In this document: positions 16,848-26,324 of the stretch, one piece after another
Position numbering within the stretch: position 1 is the first letter of the stretch
Layout: the number at the start of each line of letters is the position of its first letter
NCBI RefSeq assembly: GCF_900188395.1
Contig: NZ_FZOB01000005.1
Span: 62,001-126,000, forward strand
Origin: Desulfurobacterium atlanticum
Lineage (GTDB): Bacteria > Aquificota > Aquificia > Desulfurobacteriales > Desulfurobacteriaceae
Length of the DNA stretch: 64,000 bases
Reading direction: 5' to 3'
Translations under genes and position numbers: made by a program
The notes under the pieces: generated by a model
What the model was told of the DNA's origin: nothing
Seen by the model: only the letters and a program-made list of their open reading frames with translations
Database searches by the model: none

Positions 16848-18337
16848 CTTCTCTCTCCATGCCAGATATTAGGTGATTTTTTAAGTTTTCCAGACGAGTT
16901 TTTCTCCACATGGATTATTAAATCTTTGACAGATGGTTCTATGGTTTTTATAAACAGTTTTGGAGCAACTCCTATATAAACTACAAGTAGAGCAAGTGGA
17001 ATCAACATCGCCATTTCTCTGATATTAAGGTCCTTCCAGTTTTTAGCTTTTGACGGTTCTCCCCATGCAAGCTTTATGGTTAACCTTAGCATATATGCAG
17101 CTGCAAGCATTGCTCCAGGAATCACTGCAAGCCCTGTCGGTACGTCTTTAGCAAAAGTTCCTATAAGAACCATAGCTTCACCCACAAAACTGTTTGTTCC
17201 AGGAAATCCAAAAGATGCAAGAGAAAAGAGAAGAAAAAAACCTGTAAATATGGGCAGATATTTTGAAAGACCTAAATTGTCAACTATCTCTCTGCTGTGG
17301 CTTCTTTCATATAAAGCACCAACCATTATAAAAAGGGCACCTGTAACAATTCCGTGGTTTAACATCTGCATTATGGCGCCTTCTATACCAAACAGATTAA
17401 ACATAAAGATACCCAGAGTTACAAACCCCATATGAGCTACAGATGAATAAGCTATAAGCTTTTTAATATCTGTCTGTCCAAGGGCAACAAATCCACCATA
17501 AATGATTGAAATTACAGAAAGGACAATCATTAAAGGGGCAAGCGTTAGACTTCCTTCAGGAGTAAGGGGAAGACATAACCTTAAAAATCCGTAAGTTCCC
17601 ATTTTAAGGAGTATTGAAGCAAGAATTACACTACCGGCTGTTGGAGCTTCAACGTGAGCTGCAGGTAGCCATGTGTGAAGCGGAAACGTTGGAACTTTAA
17701 TAGCAAAGGCGATTGCCATAGCGATAAACGTAAGAATCTGGAATGTGAGAGAAAATTTACGATTCATAAGCTCAGGAATTGAGAAAGTGCCTCCTGCTTT
17801 GTAAAAGGCGATAATGGAAACAAGCAACAGCACGCTTCCTGCAAGTGTGTAAAGGAAAAATTTAATAGAAGCGTATTTTTTTCGTGGTCCTCCCCAGATG
17901 GCTATGATCAGATACATCGGTATAAGTATCGCTTCCCAGAAAATGTAAAACAGGACGAGGTTTAAAGAAGAAAATAGTCCTACACATGCTGCAGTTGTAA
18001 GAAGTATTGCTATGTGAAACTCTTTTACTCTTTTCTTTATGTAAGTCCAGGAACATAGGACGGTAATTGGAAGAAGAAAAGTTGTCAAAAGCACCATCAA
18101 AATACTTATTCCATCAACACCAAGATAATAGTTAAGTCCCAGGGAAGGTATCCATGGTATCTTTTCTACAAACTGAAAACCACCATCCGGCTTAAAGCCG
18201 GTAATTAAAGGTATAGAAAGTAAAATCTCTCCAAATCCAACGATGAGGGAATAAATCCTCACAGCCTTCTCATCCTTTATAAAAGGAACCACCAAAGCCG
18301 CCACTATCGGAAGAAGTATCAATCCGGTTAAAACCAT
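16844..18337 (-). CDS. nuoM: Complex I subunit NuoM
   Basis: Antiporter-like proton-pumping subunit, 497 residues. Key residues are Glu135 (FYIFWEAILIPMY), Lys214 (AFAIKVPTFPLHTWLP) and Lys245 (ILLKMGTYGFLR), as in canonical NuoM. The C-terminus ends in a short charged cytoplasmic tail (LKKSPNIWHGERR). It lies between the second extra NuoL-like gene and nuoN. Confidence 0.93.
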   Translation of the reverse strand: MVLTGLILLPIVAALVVPFIKDEKAVRIYSLIVGFGEILLSIPLITGFKPDGGFQFVEKIPWIPSLGLNYYLGVDGISILMVLLTTFLLPITVLCSWTYIKKRVKEFHIAILLTTAACVGLFSSLNLVLFYIFWEAILIPMYLIIAIWGGPRKKYASIKFFLYTLAGSVLLLVSIIAFYKAGGTFSIPELMNRKFSLTFQILTFIAMAIAFAIKVPTFPLHTWLPAAHVEAPTAGSVILASILLKMGTYGFLRLCLPLTPEGSLTLAPLMIVLSVISIIYGGFVALGQTDIKKLIAYSSVAHMGFVTLGIFMFNLFGIEGAIMQMLNHGIVTGALFIMVGALYERSHSREIVDNLGLSKYLPIFTGFFLLFSLASFGFPGTNSFVGEAMVLIGTFAKDVPTGLAVIPGAMLAAAYMLRLTIKLAWGEPSKAKNWKDLNIREMAMLIPLALLVVYIGVAPKLFIKTIEPSVKDLIIHVEKNSSGKLKKSPNIWHGERR

Positions 18338-18351
18338 GGAACCACTCCGTT

Positions 18352-20136
18352 TTAATGTAGTATAAAGTAAAGAATAAGGATAATTGCAAACCCAAAAGCA
18401 AGGGCGTATTCTATGTAATCGTTAAGCTTTCCTGTCTGTAATCTGCTTAAAATAGTGCCTCCATTTTCAATAGATCTGGCACTTCCATCAACAATACCAT
18501 CTATAATTCCTCTATCAAATATGGATGTAAAGTTTGCTGCCCAGACAAGAAATGCAACTCCAACCTTTTTGTAAACTGTTGACCAGAAGCTATCTACAGC
18601 TGCCACAATATTGGCAAACACCATCACAAGCCATTTTGTAAAATCGTAGTAAAGATATTGCAGGTCAAGGATAATTTTGTCGTGAGGCTTAACAATTTTT
18701 CTTAGAAGGTAAAATCCAAGCCCCGTAAATCCAAGAAGCTGTAGGGTTGAAAGTATATGAGATGCGGTATAAGGATGATATTCTACAGGCTGAATCGGTA
18801 GCATTTTATACAGGAAATGTGGATATGAACCAACAAGAACACACATAAAAGCAGCCATCGCCATTCCGACATACATATTTTTTGGAATAGGCTTTTTCAC
18901 TTCTCCATCAAATTCCTTCTTGTGGAAAAAGGCAAAATAGGGAAGTTTTAATCCAACAGAAAGGAAAGTTCCAACAGCCGCAACTTCAAGTCCAAGAGCA
19001 AGAAGTTTCATGTGCTCTTCAGCTGCTCCTGCTATAACCATGGTTTTAGTTACATAAGCAGCAAAAAGAGGTGCTCCAGAGATTGAAAGTGCTCCCACCA
19101 TATAGAAAATCATAACCCACGGAAGTTTGTATGCAAGTCCTCCCATTTCTGTGAGTTTTCTTCTTCCGGTTGAGTAGATAATCACACCTACGGCCATAAA
19201 AAGAAGTCCTTTAAACAGGATATCAGCATAGGCGTGAGCTATACCGCCGTTTAGCCCTAAAGCTCCACCAATACCGATACCTGCAACCATGTAACCTACC
19301 TGAGAGATGATATGGTATGTAAGTATTTTCCTTGCATTGTTTTCAATAAGTGCCATTGCAGCACCAAATATTGTCATTATTGTTCCTGCTACAGCTAAAA
19401 GGTGCATTCCAGTAAACACTGTAGCAAGGGCAAAAACGGCTGTTTTTGTTGTATAAGCGTTCATAAACACTATACCCGGCACTGTGGAGCGAGGATAAGC
19501 ATCATGAATCCACGCATGAAATGGAACAACTGCAGCGTTAATGGCAAAACTTATGAGTATAAGCCAGTCGTAAAAGTTTAAATGATGAACATCTGCTGAT
19601 ATAAAAGCAAAGGTTCCTTCATATTTATATCTTAAAAAGATACCTGCAAGGAGAAAAAGTCCACTGACTATGTGGAATAGCAAATATCTGAATGCTACAA
19701 CAGGGGCACAGTCAAGGTCTTCATTGAGCCAGATTAAAAACGCTGAAGCTACCGCTATAAGCTCCCAGAATATATAAAGAGTAAGGTAATCTCCAGAAAG
19801 TACACATGCAATAGCACCGCCAACATAAGTTGCAGCAGCAACGTGGTGCCACGGGTTTTTAACATGCATGGAAAAAATCATTGCAATTATTGCTTCTATG
19901 GCGAATATATTCAAGAAGATTAATGATAAACTTGATACATGGGCGGTTAAAGTGTATCCAAGATAATGTCCAAGGGTGTATGTCCCAGGCTTTACTGTAA
20001 GTGCTACAAGCAACGCAAGTATCCCAGGGACAGGCAACAGCCACTTCCAGAAATCATACCTTTTCCTGCCAAGAACAGGAACAACTATAGCCAGTATAAA
20101 GAAAAACAGTGATGGATGGATAAAATTAACACTCAT
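18352..20136 (-). CDS. NuoL/MrpD-like complex I subunit lacking the TM7 lysine
   Basis: Antiporter-like subunit of 594 residues. The C-terminus has the NuoL-type tail (DRGIIDGIVDGSARSIENG then LQTGKLNDYIEYALA), so it probably takes the distal NuoL position with the long lateral helix. Glu125 (YIFWELIAVAS) and Lys231 (NAYTTKTAVFAL) are kept, but the TM7 Lys of NuoM and NuoN aligns by eye with Asn200 (SFAINAAVVPFHAWI). It is often annotated as a Na+/H+ antiporter D subunit. The start overlaps the end of the small membrane protein gene by 11 bases, so translation is likely coupled. Confidence 0.8.
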   Translation of the reverse strand: MSVNFIHPSLFFFILAIVVPVLGRKRYDFWKWLLPVPGILALLVALTVKPGTYTLGHYLGYTLTAHVSSLSLIFLNIFAIEAIIAMIFSMHVKNPWHHVAAATYVGGAIACVLSGDYLTLYIFWELIAVASAFLIWLNEDLDCAPVVAFRYLLFHIVSGLFLLAGIFLRYKYEGTFAFISADVHHLNFYDWLILISFAINAAVVPFHAWIHDAYPRSTVPGIVFMNAYTTKTAVFALATVFTGMHLLAVAGTIMTIFGAAMALIENNARKILTYHIISQVGYMVAGIGIGGALGLNGGIAHAYADILFKGLLFMAVGVIIYSTGRRKLTEMGGLAYKLPWVMIFYMVGALSISGAPLFAAYVTKTMVIAGAAEEHMKLLALGLEVAAVGTFLSVGLKLPYFAFFHKKEFDGEVKKPIPKNMYVGMAMAAFMCVLVGSYPHFLYKMLPIQPVEYHPYTASHILSTLQLLGFTGLGFYLLRKIVKPHDKIILDLQYLYYDFTKWLVMVFANIVAAVDSFWSTVYKKVGVAFLVWAANFTSIFDRGIIDGIVDGSARSIENGGTILSRLQTGKLNDYIEYALAFGFAIILILYFILH

Positions 20137-20377
20137 AGTACCCCTCTGGACGGCTTATTAAAGGATATACAACTTTCTTCATAAACAGTATAAGAACTAC
20201 AGAGCAAACAAGGCCAAATATTCCCCAGGCTCCGGGTATCTTTTCCCACTCAAAGTGTGGATGATGTGGGTGGATAAAAAAGTTAAGCACAACAGTTAGA
20301 GCCAGAAAACCCCACCATAAAAGTTTCAGTTTATCGCTATTATCTCTTAATGTTTCAAGCAGTTTAACAATATCCAT
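20126..20377 (-). CDS. Small two-TM membrane protein of the complex I operon
   Basis: Protein of 83 residues with two predicted membrane segments (LWWGFLALTVVLNFFI and GIFGLVCSVVLILFM) and a histidine-rich connection (IHPHHPHFEWEKIPG). Similar small proteins lie next to extra MrpD/NuoL-like genes in other anaerobes (from memory). A role in stabilising or connecting the extra antiporter-like subunits is inferred from position between the two of them. No named family. Confidence 0.7.
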   Translation of the reverse strand: MDIVKLLETLRDNSDKLKLLWWGFLALTVVLNFFIHPHHPHFEWEKIPGAWGIFGLVCSVVLILFMKKVVYPLISRPEGYYEC

Positions 20378-20379
20378 TT

Positions 20380-21861
20380 TTACCTCCAGAGTGTCTGGAT
20401 AAGATGGAAGAAAAAGTAAGGGTATATTCCAAGCAACAACGAAAATATGGCAGTTACAGATAAAGGAATCACCATTGTTAAAGGAGCTTCTTTTATATGG
20501 TCTATGTCTATATCAGGTTTTGGCTTTTCAAAGAAACCCTTATAGACAATAGGCACAAAATAAGCAGCGTTGAACAGTGCACTTATGAGAAGAACCACCA
20601 TGAAAATAGTTTGATGAACGTTTAATGCACCTTCAATCAGATACCATTTACTTACAAATCCAACAGCAGGCGGAAGCCCTATCATACTCAGTGTTGCAAG
20701 GCCAAACATTCCAAATGTTATTGGCATCTTCCTGCCGACACCGGATATCTGGCTTACCTTTTTAAGGTGAGCTGCTACATAAATTGCTCCTGCTGCAAAA
20801 AACAGTGTTATTTTTGAAAAAGCGTGGGCAGCAATGTGGAAAAGTCCTCCCTGAATGGCTGCAGGTGCAAGCAATACAACTCCGAGAATAATATAGGAAA
20901 GCTGACTTATTGTGGAATAAGCAATTCTTGCTTTCAAGTCATCTTTCGTAAGGGCAATTATGGAAGCAAAAATTATTGTAAAAGATGCAAGATAAGCGGT
21001 TGGTATATCAAGGTGAAGCCTTCTCATTAAATCTACACCCATTACACAAAGAACAATTCTTGCTATTGAAAACACACCCGCTTTAACAACTGCAACAGCG
21101 TGAAGGAGAGCTGATACAGGTGTTGGTGCAACCATGGCTGATGGAAGCCAGTTGTGAAGAGGCATAATGGCTGCTTTTGCTATACCGGCTATGTAAAGTG
21201 CATATGTAAGAATAACAACCCAGTGGGGAGTGGTTGTCGGGAATATTCCTTTTGTAATGTCCATCAAATTAAAGTCAAGCGTTCCGGCATACACATAGGT
21301 GAGAATCATCGCAGGTAAAAGGAACAGTTTTGATGTTCCCATAAGGTAAATAAGATATTTTTTTGCACCTTCAAGTGCTGTTTCAGTCTGTTCATGTCCA
21401 ACAAGGGGGAATGTAGCTATTGTGATAATTTCGTAGAAAAAGTACATTGTGAAAATATTACCGCTGAAAGCAAGACCTAAAGCACCAAATATTGCAAATG
21501 CAAAACATGCAAAAAACCTTGTCTGAGCATGCTCCTTTAAAGAGCGCATATATCCTATATTGTAGCTTGTTGCAAATATCCATAAGAACGAAGATACTAT
21601 CGCAAACAGCAGACTCATTCCGTCAACTGCAAACTTAAAGGAAATTCCCGGTAAAAGTTCTGAAAGCTTATAAATGAGAACTTTATTTTTTAACACTGGA
21701 GGGACAAGAGATATAACCGATATAAACGTTAAAATGGCAACTGCAAACGATACAGCTTCCTTTTTATTAGGCTCTTTTCTCAGTAAAACTATAAGTATAG
21801 GAGCTATACCTGTAAGTATTAATGGTATTATCATTTGTGAGCTTAAAATAAACTCCTTCAT
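20380..21861 (-). CDS. Additional MrpD/NuoM-like antiporter subunit
   Basis: Antiporter-like subunit of 493 residues. It has the charged residues expected for ion translocation: Glu144 (YFFYEIITIATF), Lys229 (AGIAKAAIMPLHNWLPSA) and Lys260 (HAVAVVKAGVF). The sequence is closer to MrpD/HyfB-type subunits than to NuoL. It follows nuoK by four bases and begins the group of four large antiporter-like genes. Its presence means complex I here has more antiporter-like subunits than the usual three. Confidence 0.85.
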   Translation of the reverse strand: MKEFILSSQMIIPLILTGIAPILIVLLRKEPNKKEAVSFAVAILTFISVISLVPPVLKNKVLIYKLSELLPGISFKFAVDGMSLLFAIVSSFLWIFATSYNIGYMRSLKEHAQTRFFACFAFAIFGALGLAFSGNIFTMYFFYEIITIATFPLVGHEQTETALEGAKKYLIYLMGTSKLFLLPAMILTYVYAGTLDFNLMDITKGIFPTTTPHWVVILTYALYIAGIAKAAIMPLHNWLPSAMVAPTPVSALLHAVAVVKAGVFSIARIVLCVMGVDLMRRLHLDIPTAYLASFTIIFASIIALTKDDLKARIAYSTISQLSYIILGVVLLAPAAIQGGLFHIAAHAFSKITLFFAAGAIYVAAHLKKVSQISGVGRKMPITFGMFGLATLSMIGLPPAVGFVSKWYLIEGALNVHQTIFMVVLLISALFNAAYFVPIVYKGFFEKPKPDIDIDHIKEAPLTMVIPLSVTAIFSLLLGIYPYFFFHLIQTLWR

Positions 21862-21865
21862 TCTT

Positions 21866-22180
21866 TTAACCTCTCAGTGTGGCAACTTTTTCAGATTCTA
21901 TTGTCTTGAATCTCCTATATACAACAAGAACTATTGCCAGTATCAGTGTAGCTTCTGCTGCTGCAAGTCCCATTATCAAAAGTGCTCCTATCTGTCCTGT
22001 AGCACTATCTGCCGTTGTTAATTGAGACGCTGCCACAAGATTCATTCCAGCACCGTTAAGCATTATCTCAACACCGATGAGCATTCCTATAAAAGTTCTT
22101 TTATAAATCATGCAGGTAACACCCATAAAAAAGAGAACAACACCAACTATTTGGAAAAGTGTAAGGGGTGAAAGTATCAT
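21866..22180 (-). CDS. nuoK: Complex I subunit NuoK
   Basis: Small membrane subunit, 104 residues, three membrane segments. The two conserved membrane glutamates of NuoK are seen in GVEIMLNGAGMNL (TM2) and AAAEATLILAIVL (TM3). It couples quinone reduction to the antiporter-like subunits. The start overlaps nuoJ by four bases. Confidence 0.95.
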   Translation of the reverse strand: MILSPLTLFQIVGVVLFFMGVTCMIYKRTFIGMLIGVEIMLNGAGMNLVAASQLTTADSATGQIGALLIMGLAAAEATLILAIVLVVYRRFKTIESEKVATLRG

Positions 22181-22677
22181 TCCTTCTCCCTCCTTCTTTC
22201 AAAACCTAAAACAACAGCTCCTGCCATCGCTACAAAAAGAACTATTGAGATAAGTTCAAAGGGAAGCATATAGGTAGAAAGTAAAATCTTTCCTATCTCT
22301 TTAAGAGTTAGTTCTTCAGGAACTGTAAAGTTTATACGGCTCTGTGTTATTGTTAAAATCATTACACAGGATGCAATACCAGCAGGAATTAAACTTTTTA
22401 TAAGTCTCTTACAGTCTATTCCGGTTTCCGCATCACTTTTAGTAAGCATTATCGCAAAAAATATAAGTACACTGACCGCCCCAACATATATCATAATCTG
22501 CATAAGCGCCATAAATGGTGCTGCCATGAGGAAGTACATACCTGCCACACCAAAAAGAACAACTATAAGTCCTACTAAAGAACGAATTATGTTTTTACTT
22601 ACAATTGCCAGAACACCTCCAGCAATTATTATCAATGTGTATATAGCAAAAGCTATATATCCAGCGTTAAGTTCCAT
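22177..22677 (-). CDS. nuoJ: Complex I subunit NuoJ
   Basis: Membrane subunit of 166 residues with five membrane segments; the conserved TM3 stretch LMQIMIYVGAVSVLIFFAIML is visible (pi-bulge helix region). I chose the ATG at 22677 (MELNAGYIAFAIYTL), which has AAGGAG eight bases upstream and overlaps nuoI by only 11 bases. A longer form from 22752 would overlap nuoI by 86 bases and adds a non-membrane N-terminus, so it is unlikely. Confidence 0.92.
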   Translation of the reverse strand: MELNAGYIAFAIYTLIIIAGGVLAIVSKNIIRSLVGLIVVLFGVAGMYFLMAAPFMALMQIMIYVGAVSVLIFFAIMLTKSDAETGIDCKRLIKSLIPAGIASCVMILTITQSRINFTVPEELTLKEIGKILLSTYMLPFELISIVLFVAMAGAVVLGFERRREKE

Positions 22678-23179
22678 TTTTTTGCTCCTTACCGTATCTC
22701 TGGTTAAATTCTTTAAGGATATCGTAAACAAATTCGTTCCTTTCAGTTCCAACTATGTAAGGATAATTTGAGAAAGTCAGTGTCTTTGTAGGACAAACCT
22801 CTACACAGAGACCACATACACTACACAGAGAAAAGTCCACATAAAATCCCTGTAGTTCTCTATTAACTTTCTTTTTTTTCTTTCCATCTGGAAGTTCTAT
22901 CTCTTCAACAGTTTGCTTAACATCAAGCTTTATACAGTTTGAAGGGCAGCTTCTTGCACACATCCCACATCCCACACACTTGTGGGAAGTCCCGTTTGCA
23001 GGCACAGGAACAAGCTGTATAACCATCCTGAAGCCTTCAAGAGCATCCTTCCCTACCGTTTCCCACGGATAGTTAACTGTTAACTTTGGAGCTACCATAT
23101 ATTTTCCCGTAATCTTCATACCTACAAACAGACTTTTAATGCCTTTTAAAATCTCTTTAGCCTCCTTTATAAAAGCCAC
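22667..23179 (-). CDS. nuoI: Complex I iron-sulfur subunit NuoI
   Basis: Protein of 170 residues with two [4Fe-4S] binding motifs: CVGCGMCARSCP and CSVCGLCVEVCP (clusters N6a and N6b). In complex I it passes electrons to NuoB. Since NuoE, F and G are absent, NuoI is the likely entry point for the outside donor. Confidence 0.95.
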   Translation of the reverse strand: MAFIKEAKEILKGIKSLFVGMKITGKYMVAPKLTVNYPWETVGKDALEGFRMVIQLVPVPANGTSHKCVGCGMCARSCPSNCIKLDVKQTVEEIELPDGKKKKKVNRELQGFYVDFSLCSVCGLCVEVCPTKTLTFSNYPYIVGTERNEFVYDILKEFNQRYGKEQKNGT

Positions 23180-23193
23180 TTTTCGCTCCCTGA

Positions 23194-24165
23194 TTAGAAT
23201 AGTTTTACAAACAATGCAGTAATCAGAAGGTTAACTATTCCTGCCGGTATGAGATATTTCCAGCTCAAGTTTAAAAGCTGATCAAATCTTACCCTTGGAA
23301 AAGCCCATCTTATCCACAGAATAATAAAGCAGAGAAGATACATCTTTAATAAAAACCACCAAACACCTGAGAAAACAGGTCCTTTCCACCCGCCGAGAAA
23401 CAGGGCAGTCATTACAGATGAAGCAACAACTATGTGGGTATATTCAGCAAGGACAAAAAGACCAAATCCCATTCCGCCATACTCTGTGTTGTATCCGGCT
23501 GTCAGTTCACTTTCACCTTCTGGAAGGTCAAAAGGTACACGGTTCATCTCTGCAAGGGATGCTACAAATAGAATTACAAACGCTAAAGGTTGCAAAACTA
23601 TATTCCACTGCCAGGGGAAACCTCCCTGCTGATTTACTATTTCTGAAAGATTTAGCGTTCCTGTCATAAGGGCAATTGATAGAACTACAAGAAGTATCGG
23701 AACTTCAAACGCAATAAACTGAGAAACTGCCCTTGCAGCTCCAAGCAATGACCATTTGTTGTTGGAACCCCAGCCGCCTATACATAAGGCAAGGACGTTT
23801 AATCCTGAAAATGCGAGGATAAGTACAATGCCAAGGTTTGAATTGATAACGGTAAAAGTAGGGCTGAAAGGTATAACCATAAAAAGCACAGGAACAGACA
23901 TAAAAGCAATAAGTGGCGCGGCCCAGAAAAGGTATTTGTCAGCTTTTTTAGGAGTTATTAACTGCTTTGTCATAAGTTTTACCATATCAACCATCATCTG
24001 AAGCGAGCCGTGAGGACCGACAGCATAAGGCCCAAGTCTTCTTTGAATAAATCCGGAAATCTTTCTTTCTCCGTATCCAAGTAAAATAGCGTTAAATCCT
24101 ATAAAACCGAGAATCAGAAGCAAACCAACGACTATTTTTATAAGTGTTCCTTCTGTTCCACTCAT
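23194..24165 (-). CDS. nuoH: Complex I subunit NuoH
   Basis: Membrane subunit of 323 residues forming the quinone chamber with NuoB and NuoD. The loops GYGERKISGFIQRRLGP, GPHGSLQMMVDMVKL and EMNRVPFDLPEGESELTAGY are diagnostic (the last is the conserved acidic loop near the quinone site). Its start overlaps the end of nuoD by four bases. Confidence 0.96.
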   Translation of the reverse strand: MSGTEGTLIKIVVGLLLILGFIGFNAILLGYGERKISGFIQRRLGPYAVGPHGSLQMMVDMVKLMTKQLITPKKADKYLFWAAPLIAFMSVPVLFMVIPFSPTFTVINSNLGIVLILAFSGLNVLALCIGGWGSNNKWSLLGAARAVSQFIAFEVPILLVVLSIALMTGTLNLSEIVNQQGGFPWQWNIVLQPLAFVILFVASLAEMNRVPFDLPEGESELTAGYNTEYGGMGFGLFVLAEYTHIVVASSVMTALFLGGWKGPVFSGVWWFLLKMYLLCFIILWIRWAFPRVRFDQLLNLSWKYLIPAGIVNLLITALFVKLF

Positions 24166-25307
24166 TTGTCTATCTCCGGAATAACGAGGTCTAAACTTCC
24201 AAGGGTTGCAACGTAATCTGCAAGCATCATTCCTTCAGATGCTTCATCAAGTAAGCTTAAATTTGAGTAGGTTGGCGACCTAAGTTTAACTCTATATGGA
24301 TTCATTCCTCCGTCACTTGCTACGTATATTCCAACCTTTCCCCTTGCACTTTCAACAGAAAAGTAAACTTCACCTGCTGGGGGTTTTATCACTTTTGGGG
24401 CTTTTTTATTTTTAAAATCACCTTCAGGCAGTCCTTCTATCGCCTGTTCTATTATGTTTAAACTCTGTTCAATCTCTCTCATTCTTACCATGTACCTTGC
24501 AAGACAGTCGCATCCATTCTCAACAGGTATTTCAAAGTCAAAGTGGTTGTAGACACCATAAGGTTCGGCTTTCCTTACATCGTAATTGATTCCTGAACCT
24601 CTTGCTACAGGACCTGTTGCTCCGTACCTTGTTATAAGGTCTTTTGTGAATATTCCAACACCTTCAACCCTTTTCCTGAATATCATGTTTTCTGTAACAA
24701 ATTCATGATAAAGGTTTAATCTGGAACGCATTCTTTTACAGAAGTTCTTTGTCTGCTCGATGAATTTAGAGTCTATATCCTGGAATACGCCGCCGAATCT
24801 GAAGTATGTATAGGTTAATCTTGAGCCTGTTATTCTCTGCAGTATATCAAGAATTATTTCTCTGTCTTCAAATGCATACATAACAGGGGTAAATGCTCCA
24901 AGGTCAAGGATATAAACACCCCACCAGAGAAGATGAGAAGCTATCCTGTTAAGTTCTGTTGTTATAACCCTTATGTACTCCGCCCTTTCTGGAACCTCTA
25001 TCCCAACGAGTTTTTCTATCGCACCAACATAAGCCCAGTTCCAGGCAAGGGCATGGCCGTAATCAAGTCTTCCAGTATTTGGATAAAATTGGGGATAAGT
25101 TTTAACTTCCCCCATCTTCTCCTGCATTCTGTGGAGATACCCTAAAACACATTCGCTTCTTACGATATATTCACCGTAGAGTTCAGCGATTACTCTTAAT
25201 ACACCGTGAGTTGCGGGGTGTTGAGGACCTATGTTAACAATTATTGTATCGTCCCTCTTTTTCTCTGCAAATCTTTTTGAGTAAAAATCCTCTTTCCAGA
25301 ATTCCAT
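24162..25307 (-). CDS. nuoD: Complex I subunit NuoD
   Basis: The 49-kDa subunit, 381 residues, which with NuoB and NuoH forms the quinone reduction site. The N-terminal GPQHPATHGVLRV and C-terminal TLGSLDLVIPEIDK are characteristic. The two C-x2-C pairs that bind Ni in related [NiFe] hydrogenases are missing (first site reads SECVLGYLHRMQEKM), so this is true complex I rather than a group 4 hydrogenase. nuoC and nuoD are separate genes joined by a one-base overlap (TGATG). Confidence 0.96.
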   Translation of the reverse strand: MEFWKEDFYSKRFAEKKRDDTIIVNIGPQHPATHGVLRVIAELYGEYIVRSECVLGYLHRMQEKMGEVKTYPQFYPNTGRLDYGHALAWNWAYVGAIEKLVGIEVPERAEYIRVITTELNRIASHLLWWGVYILDLGAFTPVMYAFEDREIILDILQRITGSRLTYTYFRFGGVFQDIDSKFIEQTKNFCKRMRSRLNLYHEFVTENMIFRKRVEGVGIFTKDLITRYGATGPVARGSGINYDVRKAEPYGVYNHFDFEIPVENGCDCLARYMVRMREIEQSLNIIEQAIEGLPEGDFKNKKAPKVIKPPAGEVYFSVESARGKVGIYVASDGGMNPYRVKLRSPTYSNLSLLDEASEGMMLADYVATLGSLDLVIPEIDK

Positions 25308-25786
25308 CAGGATTGCTCCTCTTCTTGGTCGGTTTCGTCAAACAGCATTGGAAACACATCTTTTATAGATTTGACGGTTTTTTCGCTCTTTCTTAACGGA
25401 TATCCTTCAAAATCTTCAGCGGGAAGTAATAAAGGTTTTAAATCAGGATGGTTTTTAAAAGTAATCCCGAAAAACTCAAAAACTTCTCTTTCGTGCCACA
25501 GAGCACCCTGGTAGATGTCAGAAATTGTTTCAATTTCTGCTGGATCCTTTTCAATTGACACTCTTACAGTTATTGTTCCTGGAGTTTTAAAATGGTTGAA
25601 TCTATAAAGAAGATGAAAACATTCTTTAAATTCCATTGCCATTATATCTTCAAGGAAATAATCGTTTTCCTTAAATCTTACTGCAATTTCCCTTATGATT
25701 TCAGGTGACGCTACTATTTGGTGCTTACTGCCCTTCAATTTTTCATCTTCTATAACTTTTATATCAAGACCTTTGAAAAGTTCCAT
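25307..25786 (-). CDS. nuoC: Complex I subunit NuoC
   Basis: The 30-kDa subunit, 159 residues, with the signature WHEREVFEFFGITFKNHPDL and the C-terminal ED FEGYPLRKS motif. It is a structural peripheral-arm subunit next to NuoD. It starts two bases after nuoB ends. Confidence 0.95.
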   Translation of the reverse strand: MELFKGLDIKVIEDEKLKGSKHQIVASPEIIREIAVRFKENDYFLEDIMAMEFKECFHLLYRFNHFKTPGTITVRVSIEKDPAEIETISDIYQGALWHEREVFEFFGITFKNHPDLKPLLLPAEDFEGYPLRKSEKTVKSIKDVFPMLFDETDQEEEQS

Positions 25787-25787
25787 A

Positions 25788-26324
25788 CTATTTTGCCTCC
25801 TTGGGAGGATGAGGCCACCAACGTTTCCCGCCTATCAGCTCTTGAAGCTTAAATATAGCTTCAAACAGTGCTTCCGGCCTTGGAGGACAACCTGGAACAT
25901 AAACATCTACAGGAATAAGCTTATCTATTCCTTCTATTATTCCGTACTGTTCTTTAAATACGAACGGTCCACCTGATATTGCACAGCTTCCGAAGGCTAT
26001 AACCCATTTCGGATGAGGCATCTGCTCATACAACCTTACAATTGCAGGTGCCATCTTTTTTGAAATTGCTCCAGGAACTATCATTAAATCTGCCTGTCTT
26101 GGTGACGGCCTGAAAACTTCTGAGCCAAACCGTGCAAGGTCAAAGCGGCTCATTCCAGCTGCCATCATTTCAAGAGAACAGCAGGCAAGACCAAAAGCCA
26201 TGGGCCAGATAGATAGAGAGCGGCACATCTCTATAAATTTTTCGGCTACTGCAAATCTTACAACCGGAGGAACAACTTCCGGTTTAATAAGCGGCTCTAC
26301 TGTATGTGAATTTTCCTTGGCCAT
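25788..26324 (-). CDS. nuoB: Complex I iron-sulfur subunit NuoB
   Basis: Protein of 178 residues carrying cluster N2, the final electron donor to quinone. The four ligands are the adjacent pair in [10 protein letters not shown], the Cys in [10 protein letters not shown] and the Cys in VPGCPPRPE. The start at 26324 overlaps nuoA by 28 bases and has GGGG eight bases upstream. Confidence 0.96.
   Translation of the reverse strand: MAKENSHTVEPLIKPEVVPPVVRFAVAEKFIEMCRSLSIWPMAFGLACCSLEMMAAGMSRFDLARFGSEVFRPSPRQADLMIVPGAISKKMAPAIVRLYEQMPHPKWVIAFGSCAISGGPFVFKEQYGIIEGIDKLIPVDVYVPGCPPRPEALFEAIFKLQELIGGKRWWPHPPKEAK

Noticed and set aside
18352-21861. A separate Mrp-type Na+/H+ antiporter operon
   Set aside because: The genes lie within the complex I operon, and MrpA, B, C, E, F and G partners are absent.
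22677-22752. Longer nuoJ start at 22752
   Set aside because: It would overlap nuoI by 86 bases; the ATG at 22677 has a good ribosome site and begins at the first membrane segment.
24162-25307. NuoD as a group 4 [NiFe] hydrogenase large subunit
   Set aside because: The two CxxC pairs needed to bind nickel are missing and the complex I ends are present.
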